Shown one piece after another: positions 1 through 6,103 of a stretch of DNA of 21,822 nt (position 1 is the stretch's first letter; each line of letters begins with the position of its first letter). Made by a program: the position numbers and the translations under genes. Source of the DNA: a virus; IMG/VR virus record IMGVR_UViG_3300024518_000712, positions 1 through 21,822 of that record, one strand, 5' to 3'. Below the pieces are notes generated by a model, which was given only the letters and a program-made list of their open reading frames with translations, was not told the DNA's origin and made no database searches.

Positions 1-547
1 CGAGCACGTCGTAGTTGATGACCACGACATCGGGCTGGCTCGGGAACACCTCACCGCCACCGTTCACGATGTCGATCCGACGCTCATGGACCAGCCACCT
101 CTGAAGCTCGTTGCGCCAGTTCAGCTTGAGGCTGGCTGGGCAGACCACGAGCACCGTCTCGGGGCGCGTGGCGTTGATGACCCCGATGGCCTGAATCGTT
201 TTCCCGAGACCCATCTCGTCACCGAAGAGCGTGGCGTCGCGCCCGAGGGCGTATGCGATCCCGGCCCTCTGGAACGGGAGGTATTGCAGCCCGTCAGGGG
301 AGGGGATGTCGATGGTCGCGTCGGTAGCGCGGGAAGCCTCGACAGCGGCCTCGACCTCGGCAGCGTCGGGCGTCGTCCACTGGGAGACTTGCCACTCGCC
401 CTGGTACTTCGAGACGCCGTAGCCGAGTGCCTTCACCTCGTCCTTGTTATCACGCCACACTTCCCAGAACTCGGGCGTGGGCGTGGCCGAGCGCACGGTG
501 CGCCCGTCTGGCAGTTCCTTGGTCTCTCCCCACGTCAGGTTTAGCAC
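1..547 (-). CDS. SNF2/SMARCAL1-like DEAD-box-type helicase, N-terminal part (runs off window)
   Basis: Superfamily 2 ATPase of the SNF2 type, probably a DNA translocase or annealing helicase used in phage replication or recombination. About 182 residues are present and the frame is open to the left edge. A Q-like motif (LPFQRAGIAYAL, about residues 90-101) is followed by Walker A (GDEMGLGKTIQAI, about 109-121) and motif Ia (VCPASLKLNW, about 135-144). This spacing fits the SMARCAL1-like group common in phages. Motif II (DEAH) and the C-terminal helicase lobe would lie beyond the window. The GTG start at 547 is chosen because GGGAGGAGGG lies just upstream and the preceding gene stops 4 bases away. 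It is the third gene of a leftward operon. Family assignment is firm; the exact role is inference. Confidence 0.9.
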   Translation of the reverse strand, partial: MLNLTWGETKELPDGRTVRSATPTPEFWEVWRDNKDEVKALGYGVSKYQGEWQVSQWTTPDAAEVEAAVEASRATDATIDIPSPDGLQYLPFQRAGIAYALGRDATLFGDEMGLGKTIQAIGVINATRPETVLVVCPASLKLNWRNELQRWLVHERRIDIVNGGGEVFPSQPDVVVINYDVL

Positions 548-551
548 CGTC

Positions 552-836
552 TCAGCCCTCCTCCCGTAGGATGCGGCGATGGGCTTCGAGTCCACCGGAC
601 ATCCCGAGGATGTCGCGGCGGCGCATCGTGATCACTGCGGGGGAGATCCCGCGACCGAACTCTAGGTCGTGGCGTGGATCGGCGGCTATCTCTTGGATCT
701 CGCGTAGGGTCGCCTTGCGCTGGGTCATCAGTGCGAAGACCGTGCTGTAGGTCTCCCACTTGCTGAAGTTCTCAAAGGCGTCGACGATCCGTGAGCGCGT
801 GGCGTCGGTCATCGCGAGCGGGGTGGAGGTGACCAT
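552..836 (-). CDS. hypothetical phage protein, 94 aa
   Basis: Unrecognised small soluble protein, mainly helical in appearance, with a charged C-terminal half. It starts at ATG 836, with GGGAGG about 6 bases upstream. The previous gene ends in TGA two bases before this ATG, and the helicase gene begins 4 bases after its own stop, so the three genes are almost certainly co-transcribed and translationally coupled. A second in-frame ATG at 812 (MTDATRS) is possible but has no comparable ribosome-binding site. No catalytic motif, membrane segment or metal site is visible. Its position before a helicase suggests a replication or recombination role, but nothing in the sequence proves it. Confidence 0.75.
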   Translation of the reverse strand: MVTSTPLAMTDATRSRIVDAFENFSKWETYSTVFALMTQRKATLREIQEIAADPRHDLEFGRGISPAVITMRRRDILGMSGGLEAHRRILREEG

Positions 837-837
837 C

Positions 838-1014
838 TCAGACCTCCCACCGGATGGCGTGATACTCTATCCGGTATGGCGCATCGGCGTCCTGTGCAAA
901 GCGTACCGCTATGTTGGCGGCAGCCGCTTCGGTCTCGAACCGCGCCACGAAGTAGCCATCGTGGAAAAGTTCGTTTCGCCGTGTGATCTCGAAAGTCATT
1001 GCCGTGTCGGTCAT
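838..1014 (-). CDS. small hypothetical protein, first gene of left leftward operon, 58 aa
   Basis: Short acidic-to-neutral protein beginning MTDTAMTFEITRR. The ATG at 1014 has AGGAG about 9 bases upstream. A second in-frame ATG at 1047 would add 11 residues (MDNNLRNRSTE) and would lie at the predicted transcription start, so a leaderless alternative exists. The C-terminal half (HDGYFVARFETEAAAANIAVRFAQDADAPYR, in parts) looks like a small alpha/beta fold, but I recognise no family. The leader and promoter are near copies of those of the other leftward operon, whose first gene also begins MTD. The body of the two proteins is otherwise unrelated by eye. Confidence 0.65.
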   Translation of the reverse strand: MTDTAMTFEITRRNELFHDGYFVARFETEAAAANIAVRFAQDADAPYRIEYHAIRWEV

Positions 1015-1047
1015 CTCGGTGCTCCTGTTGCGAAGGTTGTTGTCCAT
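1015..1047 (-). promoter_or_regulatory. conserved leader / ribosome-binding element, copy 1
   Basis: The stretch between the predicted transcription start and the MTD start codon contains the 17-base block AACCTTCGCAACAGGAG (complement of 1022-1038). This is identical to the leader of the right leftward operon at 20431-20447. The block ends in the Shine-Dalgarno AGGAG. Both leaders also place an in-frame ATG exactly 33 bases before the main ATG. Identity includes wobble positions, which fits an RNA or ribosome-binding element better than conserved coding sequence. Confidence 0.65.
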
Positions 1048-1053
1048 GCAGTG

Positions 1054-1083
1054 AATATGGGGGGACACCTGTCCCCTACGCAA
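1054..1083 (-). promoter_or_regulatory. leftward promoter of helicase operon
   Basis: Minus-strand -35 TTGCGT (1083-1078) and -10 CATATT (1059-1054) are separated by 18 bases. The predicted start is near 1047. The same hexamers occur with 17-base spacing before the other leftward operon at 20490-20462. The spacer is almost entirely filled by a palindrome (1061-1076), so a bound protein would compete directly with RNA polymerase. The hexamers are only moderate matches to sigma-70 consensus; support comes from the duplicated arrangement. Confidence 0.6.
1061..1076. promoter_or_regulatory. palindromic operator, copy 1 (perfect)
   Basis: GGGGACACCTGTCCCC is a perfect 7-2-7 inverted repeat lying between the -35 and -10 of the leftward promoter. 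Related palindromes occur at 20467-20482 and 20504-20519, with an imperfect one at 1172-1187. The shared form is GGGGRCA-NN-YGYCCCC. The position inside a promoter spacer implies repressor binding; the protein is not identified. Confidence 0.65.
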
Positions 1084-1114
1084 GGGATGGGACCACATTC
1101 GTTTCGAGGTCGTG

Positions 1115-1144
1115 TTGACCCGTTGGGCGGTGTCGCCGTAAATT
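1115..1144 (+). promoter_or_regulatory. candidate rightward late promoter
   Basis: TTGACC (1115-1120) and TAAATT (1139-1144) are 18 bases apart, the best sigma-70-like pair I see upstream of the capsid gene. A start near 1151 would give a leader of about 170 bases containing an imperfect operator, an intrinsic terminator and a hairpin before the capsid start codon. The -10 match is partial, so the call is tentative. A phage-specific sigma factor would use other sequences. Confidence 0.4.
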
Positions 1145-1171
1145 GGTGTCAGGATATTAGGAGAGGGTGGC

Positions 1172-1187
1172 GGGGGCAGACGGCCCA
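1172..1187. promoter_or_regulatory. imperfect operator-like palindrome, copy 4
   Basis: GGGGGCAGACGGCCCA matches the complement of the palindrome at 20504-20519 (GGGGGCAGACGCCCCC) at 14 of 16 bases. It lies about 20-35 bases downstream of the predicted late transcription start, where a bound repressor could block elongation. Its symmetry is weaker than that of the other three copies, so it may be a chance GC-rich match. Confidence 0.35.
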
Positions 1188-1237
1188 CGACAACCGGGAC
1201 TCTCTCAGGACAGTGCGTGACGCTTGCTCGAACGCGA

Positions 1238-1291
1238 CTGCCCACAGCGTACCACATTCAGTTCTACGTGGTGCTGGGGCAGTTTTTTATT
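1238..1291 (+). terminator. strong intrinsic terminator upstream of the capsid gene
   Basis: A long rightward stem is formed by CTGCCC/GGGCAG, CAGC/GCTG and ACCAC/GTGGT (15 pairs with a 1-base and a 2-base bulge on the left arm). It closes a 12-base loop at 1256-1267 and is followed directly by TTTTTTATT (1283-1291). No plus-strand gene precedes it in the window. It therefore either ends a short leader RNA from a promoter around 1115-1144 or stops read-through from elsewhere. It ends 28 bases before the capsid start codon, so the late genes must be reached by antitermination or read-through. Confidence 0.75.
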
Positions 1292-1314
1292 CCCCCGGCA
1301 CACATAACCGGGGG
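1292..1314 (+). promoter_or_regulatory. hairpin covering the capsid gene ribosome-binding region
   Basis: CCCCCGG (1292-1298) can pair with CCGGGGG (1308-1314) around the 9-base loop CACACATAA. The right arm is the G-rich tract that must serve as the Shine-Dalgarno for the ATG at 1320. Closing this stem should hide the site, which suggests translational control of the capsid gene, or a structure remodelled by a partner. It follows the terminator T-run directly. Confidence 0.5.
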
Positions 1315-1319
1315 GACCA

Positions 1320-2675
1320 ATGAACATTCGCGAGAAGGCGCGTGAGCTAAAGGCTAGTTGCGAACAGCTTCTGAGCAGCGCCGAATCCGAAGACCGCACC
1401 CTGAGTGCTGACGAGCAGGAGCAATACGACTCCAGCTTCATCGAACTCGAAGGTGCCTTGGCGCAGATCAAACGCGCCGACAACCTTGCGGTAGTATCCG
1501 CAGGGCTCGCAGAACCATCGACGCCGTCAGTTGGGCCGACAGCGGCACTTGAGCCAGAGCAGACCCGCGAGATCGTAGTGGGCCACGACCGCGCAGTCGC
1601 GAAGGGTTTCGACAACATCGGGCAGCAGTTGCAGGCGATTGCCCACGCATCGCACCCTGAGAGCCGCTACGAGAACATCGACAAGCGTCTCTCGTTCTTG
1701 CAGGAGCGTGGCGGCGATCCGAATGGCGAGGTTCGCGCATCGGGTGCAAGCGAAGCCGTCGCATCGGATGGAGGTTATCTGGTGCAGAAGGATTTCAACG
1801 ACCAGATCGCAGAGCGCGTCTACAGCATCGGCGATATCGCTTCGCGGGTCACGCGGCAGGCCATCGGACCAAACGCGAACGGCCTCAAATACAACGTGGT
1901 CGACGAAAGCTCCAGAGCGGCAGGATCGCGCTGGGGCGGCGTGAGAGCCTACTGGGTTGCGGAAGCAGGAGCACTGACCGCCAGCAACCCAACCTTCAGT
2001 CAGCAAGAACTCACGTTGAAGAAGGTTGCAGCCCTGTTTTATGCGACCGAAGAACTCCTCATGGATCAGACCGCACTCGCGGGCATGGTCGAGCGAGTTG
2101 TTCCGCAGGAGATCATGTTCTTGGTCGAGGACGCAATCCTCGGCGGGAGCGGTTCAGGCCAGCCACTCGGCATCAGCAACTCTGCTGCCGTGGTGACGCA
2201 GGCGAAGGAATCTGGGCAGACGGCGACCACGATCAACGCCAGCAACATCGAGAAGATGTGGTCGAGGCTCTGGGGACCAAGCAGGGCGAACGCCGTGTGG
2301 CTGATCAATCAGGACGCAGAGCCTCAGTTGACGGCTCTGGCTGATGCCAACGGGAACGCTCTGTACATTCCGCCTGGTGGGCTGTCAGACACGCCCTACA
2401 GCAGACTGTTCAACCGTCCCGTGATCATGTCCGAGTATTGCTCGACGCTTGGGACCATAGGGGATGTGCAATTGCTCGATCTCTCGCAGTACTTCCTAAT
2501 CGACAAGGGTGGGGTCAGGGCTGACTCTTCCACCAGTGTTCGATTCCTTTATGACGAACGGGCATTCAGGTGGATGTTCAGATGCGACGGCCAGCCTAGC
2601 TGGAACAGCGCACTGACGCCTGCCAACGGCTCGAACACGCTGTCGCCGTTCGTCAACCTTGCGACACGGAGCTAG
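1320..2675 (+). CDS. major capsid protein, HK97 fold, with N-terminal delta/scaffold domain
   Basis: 451 residues, first gene of the late operon. Residues 1 to about 130 are charged and helical (MNIREKARELKAS at the start, with an SADEQEQYDSSFIELEGAL helix), typical of the scaffold-like delta domain removed by a prohead protease. The mature fold begins near GGYLVQKDF (151-159), the usual N-arm start of this family. Later family features are the ATEELLMDQ region (about 243-251), the VEDAILGGSGSGQPLG loop (about 270-285) and the C-terminal YDERAFRWMFRCDG strand. A hairpin precedes the ATG. No protease, portal or terminase gene adjoins it, which is unusual for this family. Confidence 0.95.
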   Translation: MNIREKARELKASCEQLLSSAESEDRTLSADEQEQYDSSFIELEGALAQIKRADNLAVVSAGLAEPSTPSVGPTAALEPEQTREIVVGHDRAVAKGFDNIGQQLQAIAHASHPESRYENIDKRLSFLQERGGDPNGEVRASGASEAVASDGGYLVQKDFNDQIAERVYSIGDIASRVTRQAIGPNANGLKYNVVDESSRAAGSRWGGVRAYWVAEAGALTASNPTFSQQELTLKKVAALFYATEELLMDQTALAGMVERVVPQEIMFLVEDAILGGSGSGQPLGISNSAAVVTQAKESGQTATTINASNIEKMWSRLWGPSRANAVWLINQDAEPQLTALADANGNALYIPPGGLSDTPYSRLFNRPVIMSEYCSTLGTIGDVQLLDLSQYFLIDKGGVRADSSTSVRFLYDERAFRWMFRCDGQPSWNSALTPANGSNTLSPFVNLATRS

Positions 2676-2681
2676 AAGACT

Positions 2682-3161
2682 ATGGCGGCTCAAGGATTTA
2701 GCATAGGCGAGGGGCAAGGCCATCTCGTTCTCGGTGTAGCTCCCGTCGACATCGACGCCGGAGCGCAGACATCGGATGCGTTTTCGATGGCGAACTACTC
2801 CCACGCTTCTATCATCATCGCGTTGGGCGTGACGGGTGCGGCCAGTACGGTCACCGTCAAGGAGAACACTGATGCGTCAGGTAGCGGTGCGACTGCTATC
2901 GCCTTCAGCTACTACGGTGAGGCGACTGCCGCAGGAGACACGACGGGCGCGAGAACAGCCGCGACCTCAAGTGGATTCGCGACAGCCACGACGGACGGCA
3001 TTTTCTACATAATCGAACTCGACGCCACTGAGTTATCTGACGGCTCAGAGTGGGTTACTGTGCATATGTCCGATCCCGGCGTGGCGACGTTTGGGTCTAT
3101 CATCGTGGTGCTCTCAGGTGCTCGGTACGCCGAGGTCGAAGCTCCGACAGCTATCGCCTAA
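2682..3161 (+). CDS. putative capsid decoration (cement) protein, 159 aa
   Basis: Begins MAAQGFSIGEGQG and is rich in Ala, Thr, Ser and Gly, with alternating beta-strand patterns and a terminal GARY-containing segment. I recognise this type from phages, where it follows the major capsid gene; it is small, beta-rich and lacks catalytic motifs. Six bases separate it from the capsid stop, so it is co-transcribed. A GGAG tract within the end of the capsid gene may serve as its ribosome-binding site. A role in stabilising the capsid surface is inferred from position and composition. A tail or head spike function is not excluded. Confidence 0.65.
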   Translation: MAAQGFSIGEGQGHLVLGVAPVDIDAGAQTSDAFSMANYSHASIIIALGVTGAASTVTVKENTDASGSGATAIAFSYYGEATAAGDTTGARTAATSSGFATATTDGIFYIIELDATELSDGSEWVTVHMSDPGVATFGSIIVVLSGARYAEVEAPTAIA

Positions 3162-3178
3162 CGTACCAACGACAATGA

Positions 3179-3210
3179 CTGGCGGGGGGGCCTCAAAATC
3201 CCCCCGTCAG
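3179..3210 (+). other. long GC-rich mRNA hairpin between cement and connector genes
   Basis: CTGGC followed by six G pairs with CCCCCCGTCAG, giving an 11-bp stem with one G-U pair and a 10-base loop. It is not followed by a T-run, so it does not look like an intrinsic terminator. Its place after the two most highly needed head genes suggests an mRNA-stability or processing signal that lets upstream genes outlast downstream message. This is inference. Confidence 0.5.
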
Positions 3211-3238
3211 GTATTGCTCAACTGAGGGAGGACTGCAC

Positions 3239-3529
3239 ATGGGTATCGCGATTGTACGACTCGACGGGCCGACTGCTGGTCAGGTCTATGTCGAGAGGGA
3301 CGATCTCGCGGAAGCGATGATCTCCACGGGTCAGGCGGAGCGAGCGACGTTCGGTCAGCACAACATCTCATCGCCTGCCGCGCCAGAGACGCCAGAGTCG
3401 TCGAAGCCTGTCGGCAAGATGACTCGCGCAGAGCTTGAAGCTGAAGTGAGGCGGAGACGGTTGAACGTCAGCGGCAGCGGCAAGAGCGGCGCTGTGCTCA
3501 AGCGTGACCTCGTCGATGCGTTGAGCTAA
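3239..3529 (+). CDS. small head-associated protein with C-terminal SAP/Rho-N-like helix pair, 96 aa
   Basis: An N-terminal beta-like segment (MGIAIVRLDGPTAGQVYVERDD) is followed by a Pro/Ser linker (about residues 43-58). A C-terminal unit, MTRAELEAEVRRRRLNVSG, then KRDLVDALS, resembles the SAP or Rho N-terminal helix-extended-loop-helix motif. Phages often have such a small gene between capsid and connector genes. GGGAGG about 8 bases before the ATG supports the start. Its stop overlaps the next start (TAATG). Function is unknown; nucleic-acid binding by the C-terminus is possible. Confidence 0.8.
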   Translation: MGIAIVRLDGPTAGQVYVERDDLAEAMISTGQAERATFGQHNISSPAAPETPESSKPVGKMTRAELEAEVRRRRLNVSGSGKSGAVLKRDLVDALS

Positions 3530-4131
3530 TGCATCAGCAGACGCCGTGGAATCGGATCGTCACCACGACGGCGGCAGTCACTGAGCCTGTCAGCCTTGAC
3601 CGCGTCAAGCGCAGCCTCGGGCTCGATAACGTCCGCGACTTCGACACGACGATCCAAGAGCTTATCAAGAGCGCCAGCGGTGCGGTCTCCGCTGACCTCG
3701 GCAGGGCGCTGACGACTACCGTCTACACGCTGCACCTCGACCGTTGGCCGGGACGGCAGATCCAGCTTCCATATCCACCGCTGATCTCGGTCGATTCTGT
3801 GAAGTATTACGGAGACGTGACCGAGACCCTCGACACGTTCTCAGCAAGCAGCTACACGGTGAGCACCGGAGGCGACCCCGGCGTTGTATGGCTGAACGAG
3901 GACGCCGACTGGCCTGACCTCATGGACCGTCCCAACCCTATCGAGATCAAGTTCTCGGCGGGCTACGGTGCGGACGCCGACGATGTGCCTCCGGCGATTG
4001 CTGCTGCCGTCTGCATGACCGCAGCGTACTTCTTCGACCAGCCCATACCCGTCATCACGGGCACGATAGCGACAGAGCTACCGCTGGGCGTGAGTAGGCT
4101 CATCGACTCCGAACGGTTCCAGAGGTACTAG
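3529..4131 (+). CDS. head-tail connector (adaptor) protein, HK97 gp6-like
   Basis: 200 residues. The N-terminal part (EPVSLDRVKRSLGLDNVRDFDTTIQELIKSASGAV) is the helical start typical of gp6/gp15-type adaptors, which form a ring under the portal. A middle section with the pattern YTLHLDRWPG, LPYPPLISVDSVKYYGD and GGDPGVVWLN matches the beta-rich wing of this family. The C-terminal part is again helical (PPAIAAAVCMTAAYFFDQP). It sits exactly where adaptors lie, between head genes and the stopper. Start and upstream stop overlap as TAATG. Confidence 0.85.
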   Translation: MHQQTPWNRIVTTTAAVTEPVSLDRVKRSLGLDNVRDFDTTIQELIKSASGAVSADLGRALTTTVYTLHLDRWPGRQIQLPYPPLISVDSVKYYGDVTETLDTFSASSYTVSTGGDPGVVWLNEDADWPDLMDRPNPIEIKFSAGYGADADDVPPAIAAAVCMTAAYFFDQPIPVITGTIATELPLGVSRLIDSERFQRY

Positions 4132-4132
4132 G

Positions 4133-4477
4133 ATGGCACGTAAGAGCCGCCTCCGCACGAAGCTGATGTTCCAGCGCGACACGCGGACGAAGGACACGGA
4201 CGGCTTCGAGGAAGCTGACTGGACCGATAAGGGCGAGAGGTTCTGTCAGGTCGAGCCACTACAGGGCCGCGAGTACTGGGACGCACACGCAGTGCTCGGC
4301 TCTCAGGGCCTGAAGATCCGTACACATTACGACGCGACGATCACGGACGTGGAGCCTGACCGCTGGCGGATGAAGAACGGCAGCACCATCTACGACATCA
4401 TCTCGATGGTGAACGTCGACGAAGAGAACCGCTGGCTGGAGTTCCTTTGCACGACCGGGACGGGGGTGCTGGACTGA
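4133..4477 (+). CDS. head-tail joining / head closure (stopper) protein
   Basis: 114 residues beginning MARKSRLRTKLMFQR, with the pattern of the Phage_H_T_join family (SPP1 gp16, HK97 gp7 type). These are short beta-barrel proteins that close the filled head: strands around FCQVEPLQGREYWDA, LKIRTHYD, DRWRMKNGSTIYDIISMVNVDEENRWLEFLC. It starts one base after the adaptor stop and its own TGA overlaps the next ATG (TGATG). Position between adaptor and neck protein agrees. Confidence 0.85.
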   Translation: MARKSRLRTKLMFQRDTRTKDTDGFEEADWTDKGERFCQVEPLQGREYWDAHAVLGSQGLKIRTHYDATITDVEPDRWRMKNGSTIYDIISMVNVDEENRWLEFLCTTGTGVLD

Positions 4478-4971
4478 TGGCTAAGTCCTCCCGCATAGGT
4501 GGCACCCGTGTCGAGATCGAAGGCGACGAGGAGTTGATCAAGAAGCTCAACGCCATGTCGAAGGGATTCCGCAGCAAGGCGCTTGTGCACGCATTGACGC
4601 AGGGGGCGGAAATCATAGAGCGCGAAGCGAAGGCGCGGGCACCCAAGAGGAGCGGGCTCCTGCGTCGTGCCATCACGACGATCACGCTGAAGTCTGGCAG
4701 CAAGCTGGCGAAGGTTGCGGTGGGATGGCGCAACAGCAAGGCGTCTCAGTTCCCTGCATTCTACGGGATCATGGTCGAAAAGGGCACCAAGCCTCGACGG
4801 CGCAAGAGGTGGCGCAAGAAGCCACTCAAGACGGGCACTGGCTCGACTGGCTCCGCGCCCTCGAATGCGTTCTTGATTCCCGCCTACGATAGCAAGCGCA
4901 GGGACGCCGACAGGAAAATTAAGGTCGAACTCAGTCGGCTGATCCGCAAAGCAGTGAAGAAGGGTCTCTGA
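4477..4971 (+). CDS. HK97 gp10-like neck / tail completion protein
   Basis: 164 residues from ATG 4477, chosen because it overlaps the preceding stop as TGATG. An upstream in-frame ATG at 4447 would intrude into the stopper gene. Family features: an EGDEELIKKLNAM segment, the helix ALTQGAEIIEREAKARAPKRSGLLRRAI (about 46-73, the AP-x-x-SG-x-L-R/K hallmark), then FPAFYGIMVEKGTKPRR (about 98-114) and the C-terminal helix. The protein is very basic. These proteins join the completed tail to the head connector. Confidence 0.9.
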   Translation: MAKSSRIGGTRVEIEGDEELIKKLNAMSKGFRSKALVHALTQGAEIIEREAKARAPKRSGLLRRAITTITLKSGSKLAKVAVGWRNSKASQFPAFYGIMVEKGTKPRRRKRWRKKPLKTGTGSTGSAPSNAFLIPAYDSKRRDADRKIKVELSRLIRKAVKKGL

Positions 4972-5366
4972 TGGCTAACCAGATCGAGGACGTGATCTAC
5001 TCGCGACTGCAAGCGACATCGGCGGTGACCGATCTCGTGTCGACTCGCGTGTATCCGATTCGACGGCCAGCCGACGCGAGCCTGCCGCTTGTCGTGTTCG
5101 TCAGGACGAGCGAGTTCTGTCCGACAGCGATGGTCGCGGACCCCGGCAACGTGATCGCTCGGTTCCGCTTCAGTTGTCAAGCGGACACCCCAGAGAACGC
5201 ACGCACGTTAGCGGCGACCATCAAGGCAAGCATCGGCTATTATGCCGACAGTGCCACGACTCCGGTGGTCGACGGCTGTTGGCCTGAAAGCGGGTTCGAG
5301 GAGTTCGATCTGGGCGCGGACCTATTTGCCGTTGAAAAAGATTTTTCCATAGCATATCGGGAGTGA
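4971..5366 (+). CDS. tail terminator, DUF3168 type
   Basis: 131 residues. The opening helix (IEDVIYSRLQATSAVTDLVSTRVYPIRRPADASLPLVVFVRTSE) and the RFRFSCQADTPENARTLAATIKASI segment are typical of DUF3168 proteins, the HK97 gp17/lambda gpU-like ring that caps the growing tail tube. It overlaps the neck gene (TGATG) and ends three bases before the first tail-tube gene. Family and position agree well. Confidence 0.85.
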   Translation: MANQIEDVIYSRLQATSAVTDLVSTRVYPIRRPADASLPLVVFVRTSEFCPTAMVADPGNVIARFRFSCQADTPENARTLAATIKASIGYYADSATTPVVDGCWPESGFEEFDLGADLFAVEKDFSIAYRE

Positions 5367-5369
5367 AGA

Positions 5370-6089
5370 ATGGCGACTTTTGTTCAGACAAATGTGGGCC
5401 TTTACTGGGGAGGTTACAGCCTGGCGTCGAGCTTCAACGCTATCGCGCTGAACATGGGCAACTCCCCGCAGGATGATACAGTTTATGGTGACGCATTCAC
5501 CTCCAATGCGAGTGGCCTGTCGTCTGTCAACTGCGAGGCGGAGGGCTTCTGGGAGAGCGCGACTGATTCGGTGCTTCATGCGGGGTTGGCAATCAATGCC
5601 GCTGACACCGTTCTGAGCGTGACCCCGGTTGATCAGGCGGCAGGTTCACCCTCCATATTTAGCAAGGTCACGACCTCGACCTACAACCCCATCAGCGAGG
5701 GTACGGTGGGCAGCATGATGGGGTTCTCGCTCAGTGCTGAAGGTCGCGGCGAGAAAAGCGTGACGGGCGAGATCCTCGTCATTCCGGCGACATACACCAC
5801 GTCGTCAGAGTCGGCGACCAACTCCAGCATCGGCGCAGTCAGCGCCACACAATCGGTGTACAGCGCCCTCCACGTGACCGCCGCGAGCGGCACCCTAGAC
5901 GTTATCGTTGAGAGCGCACCGTCCAACTGGTCTGGCGAATCCACGCGCATCACGCACACGCAGTTCTCGGCTGTCGGCGCTGAGATGAAGTCAACGGCGG
6001 GGGCGATCACCGACGCACACTGGCGAGTGAAGTGGACGATCTCCGGCGGCGGCTCATTCGATTTTGTATGTTCACTCGGGATTACTTAG
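5370..6089 (+). CDS. tail tube-like protein 1, long form with extra C-terminal domain
   Basis: 239 residues starting MATFVQTNVG. The N-terminal part (to about residue 125) parallels the next gene: both start MATFV and both carry DDTxxGDAFTSNAxGL (here about residues 35-50), followed later by a TYNP/SYNP element. The C-terminal 105 or so residues (SVYSALHVTAASGTLDVIV onward) look like an added beta-sandwich domain seen in some siphovirus tail-tube proteins, where it decorates the tail exterior. GGGAG precedes the ATG. Which of the two paralogues forms the tube cannot be decided from sequence alone. Confidence 0.8.
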   Translation: MATFVQTNVGLYWGGYSLASSFNAIALNMGNSPQDDTVYGDAFTSNASGLSSVNCEAEGFWESATDSVLHAGLAINAADTVLSVTPVDQAAGSPSIFSKVTTSTYNPISEGTVGSMMGFSLSAEGRGEKSVTGEILVIPATYTTSSESATNSSIGAVSATQSVYSALHVTAASGTLDVIVESAPSNWSGESTRITHTQFSAVGAEMKSTAGAITDAHWRVKWTISGGGSFDFVCSLGIT

Positions 6090-6103
6090 GGGAGGTGTAA
6101 GAC

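Noticed and set aside
86-544. Plus-strand frame of 152 codons at the left edge
   Set aside because: It lies opposite the helicase frame, which has Walker A and a ribosome-binding site.
3179-3210. Intrinsic terminator after the cement gene
   Set aside because: There is a stem but no T-run on either strand, so it is kept only as an mRNA hairpin.
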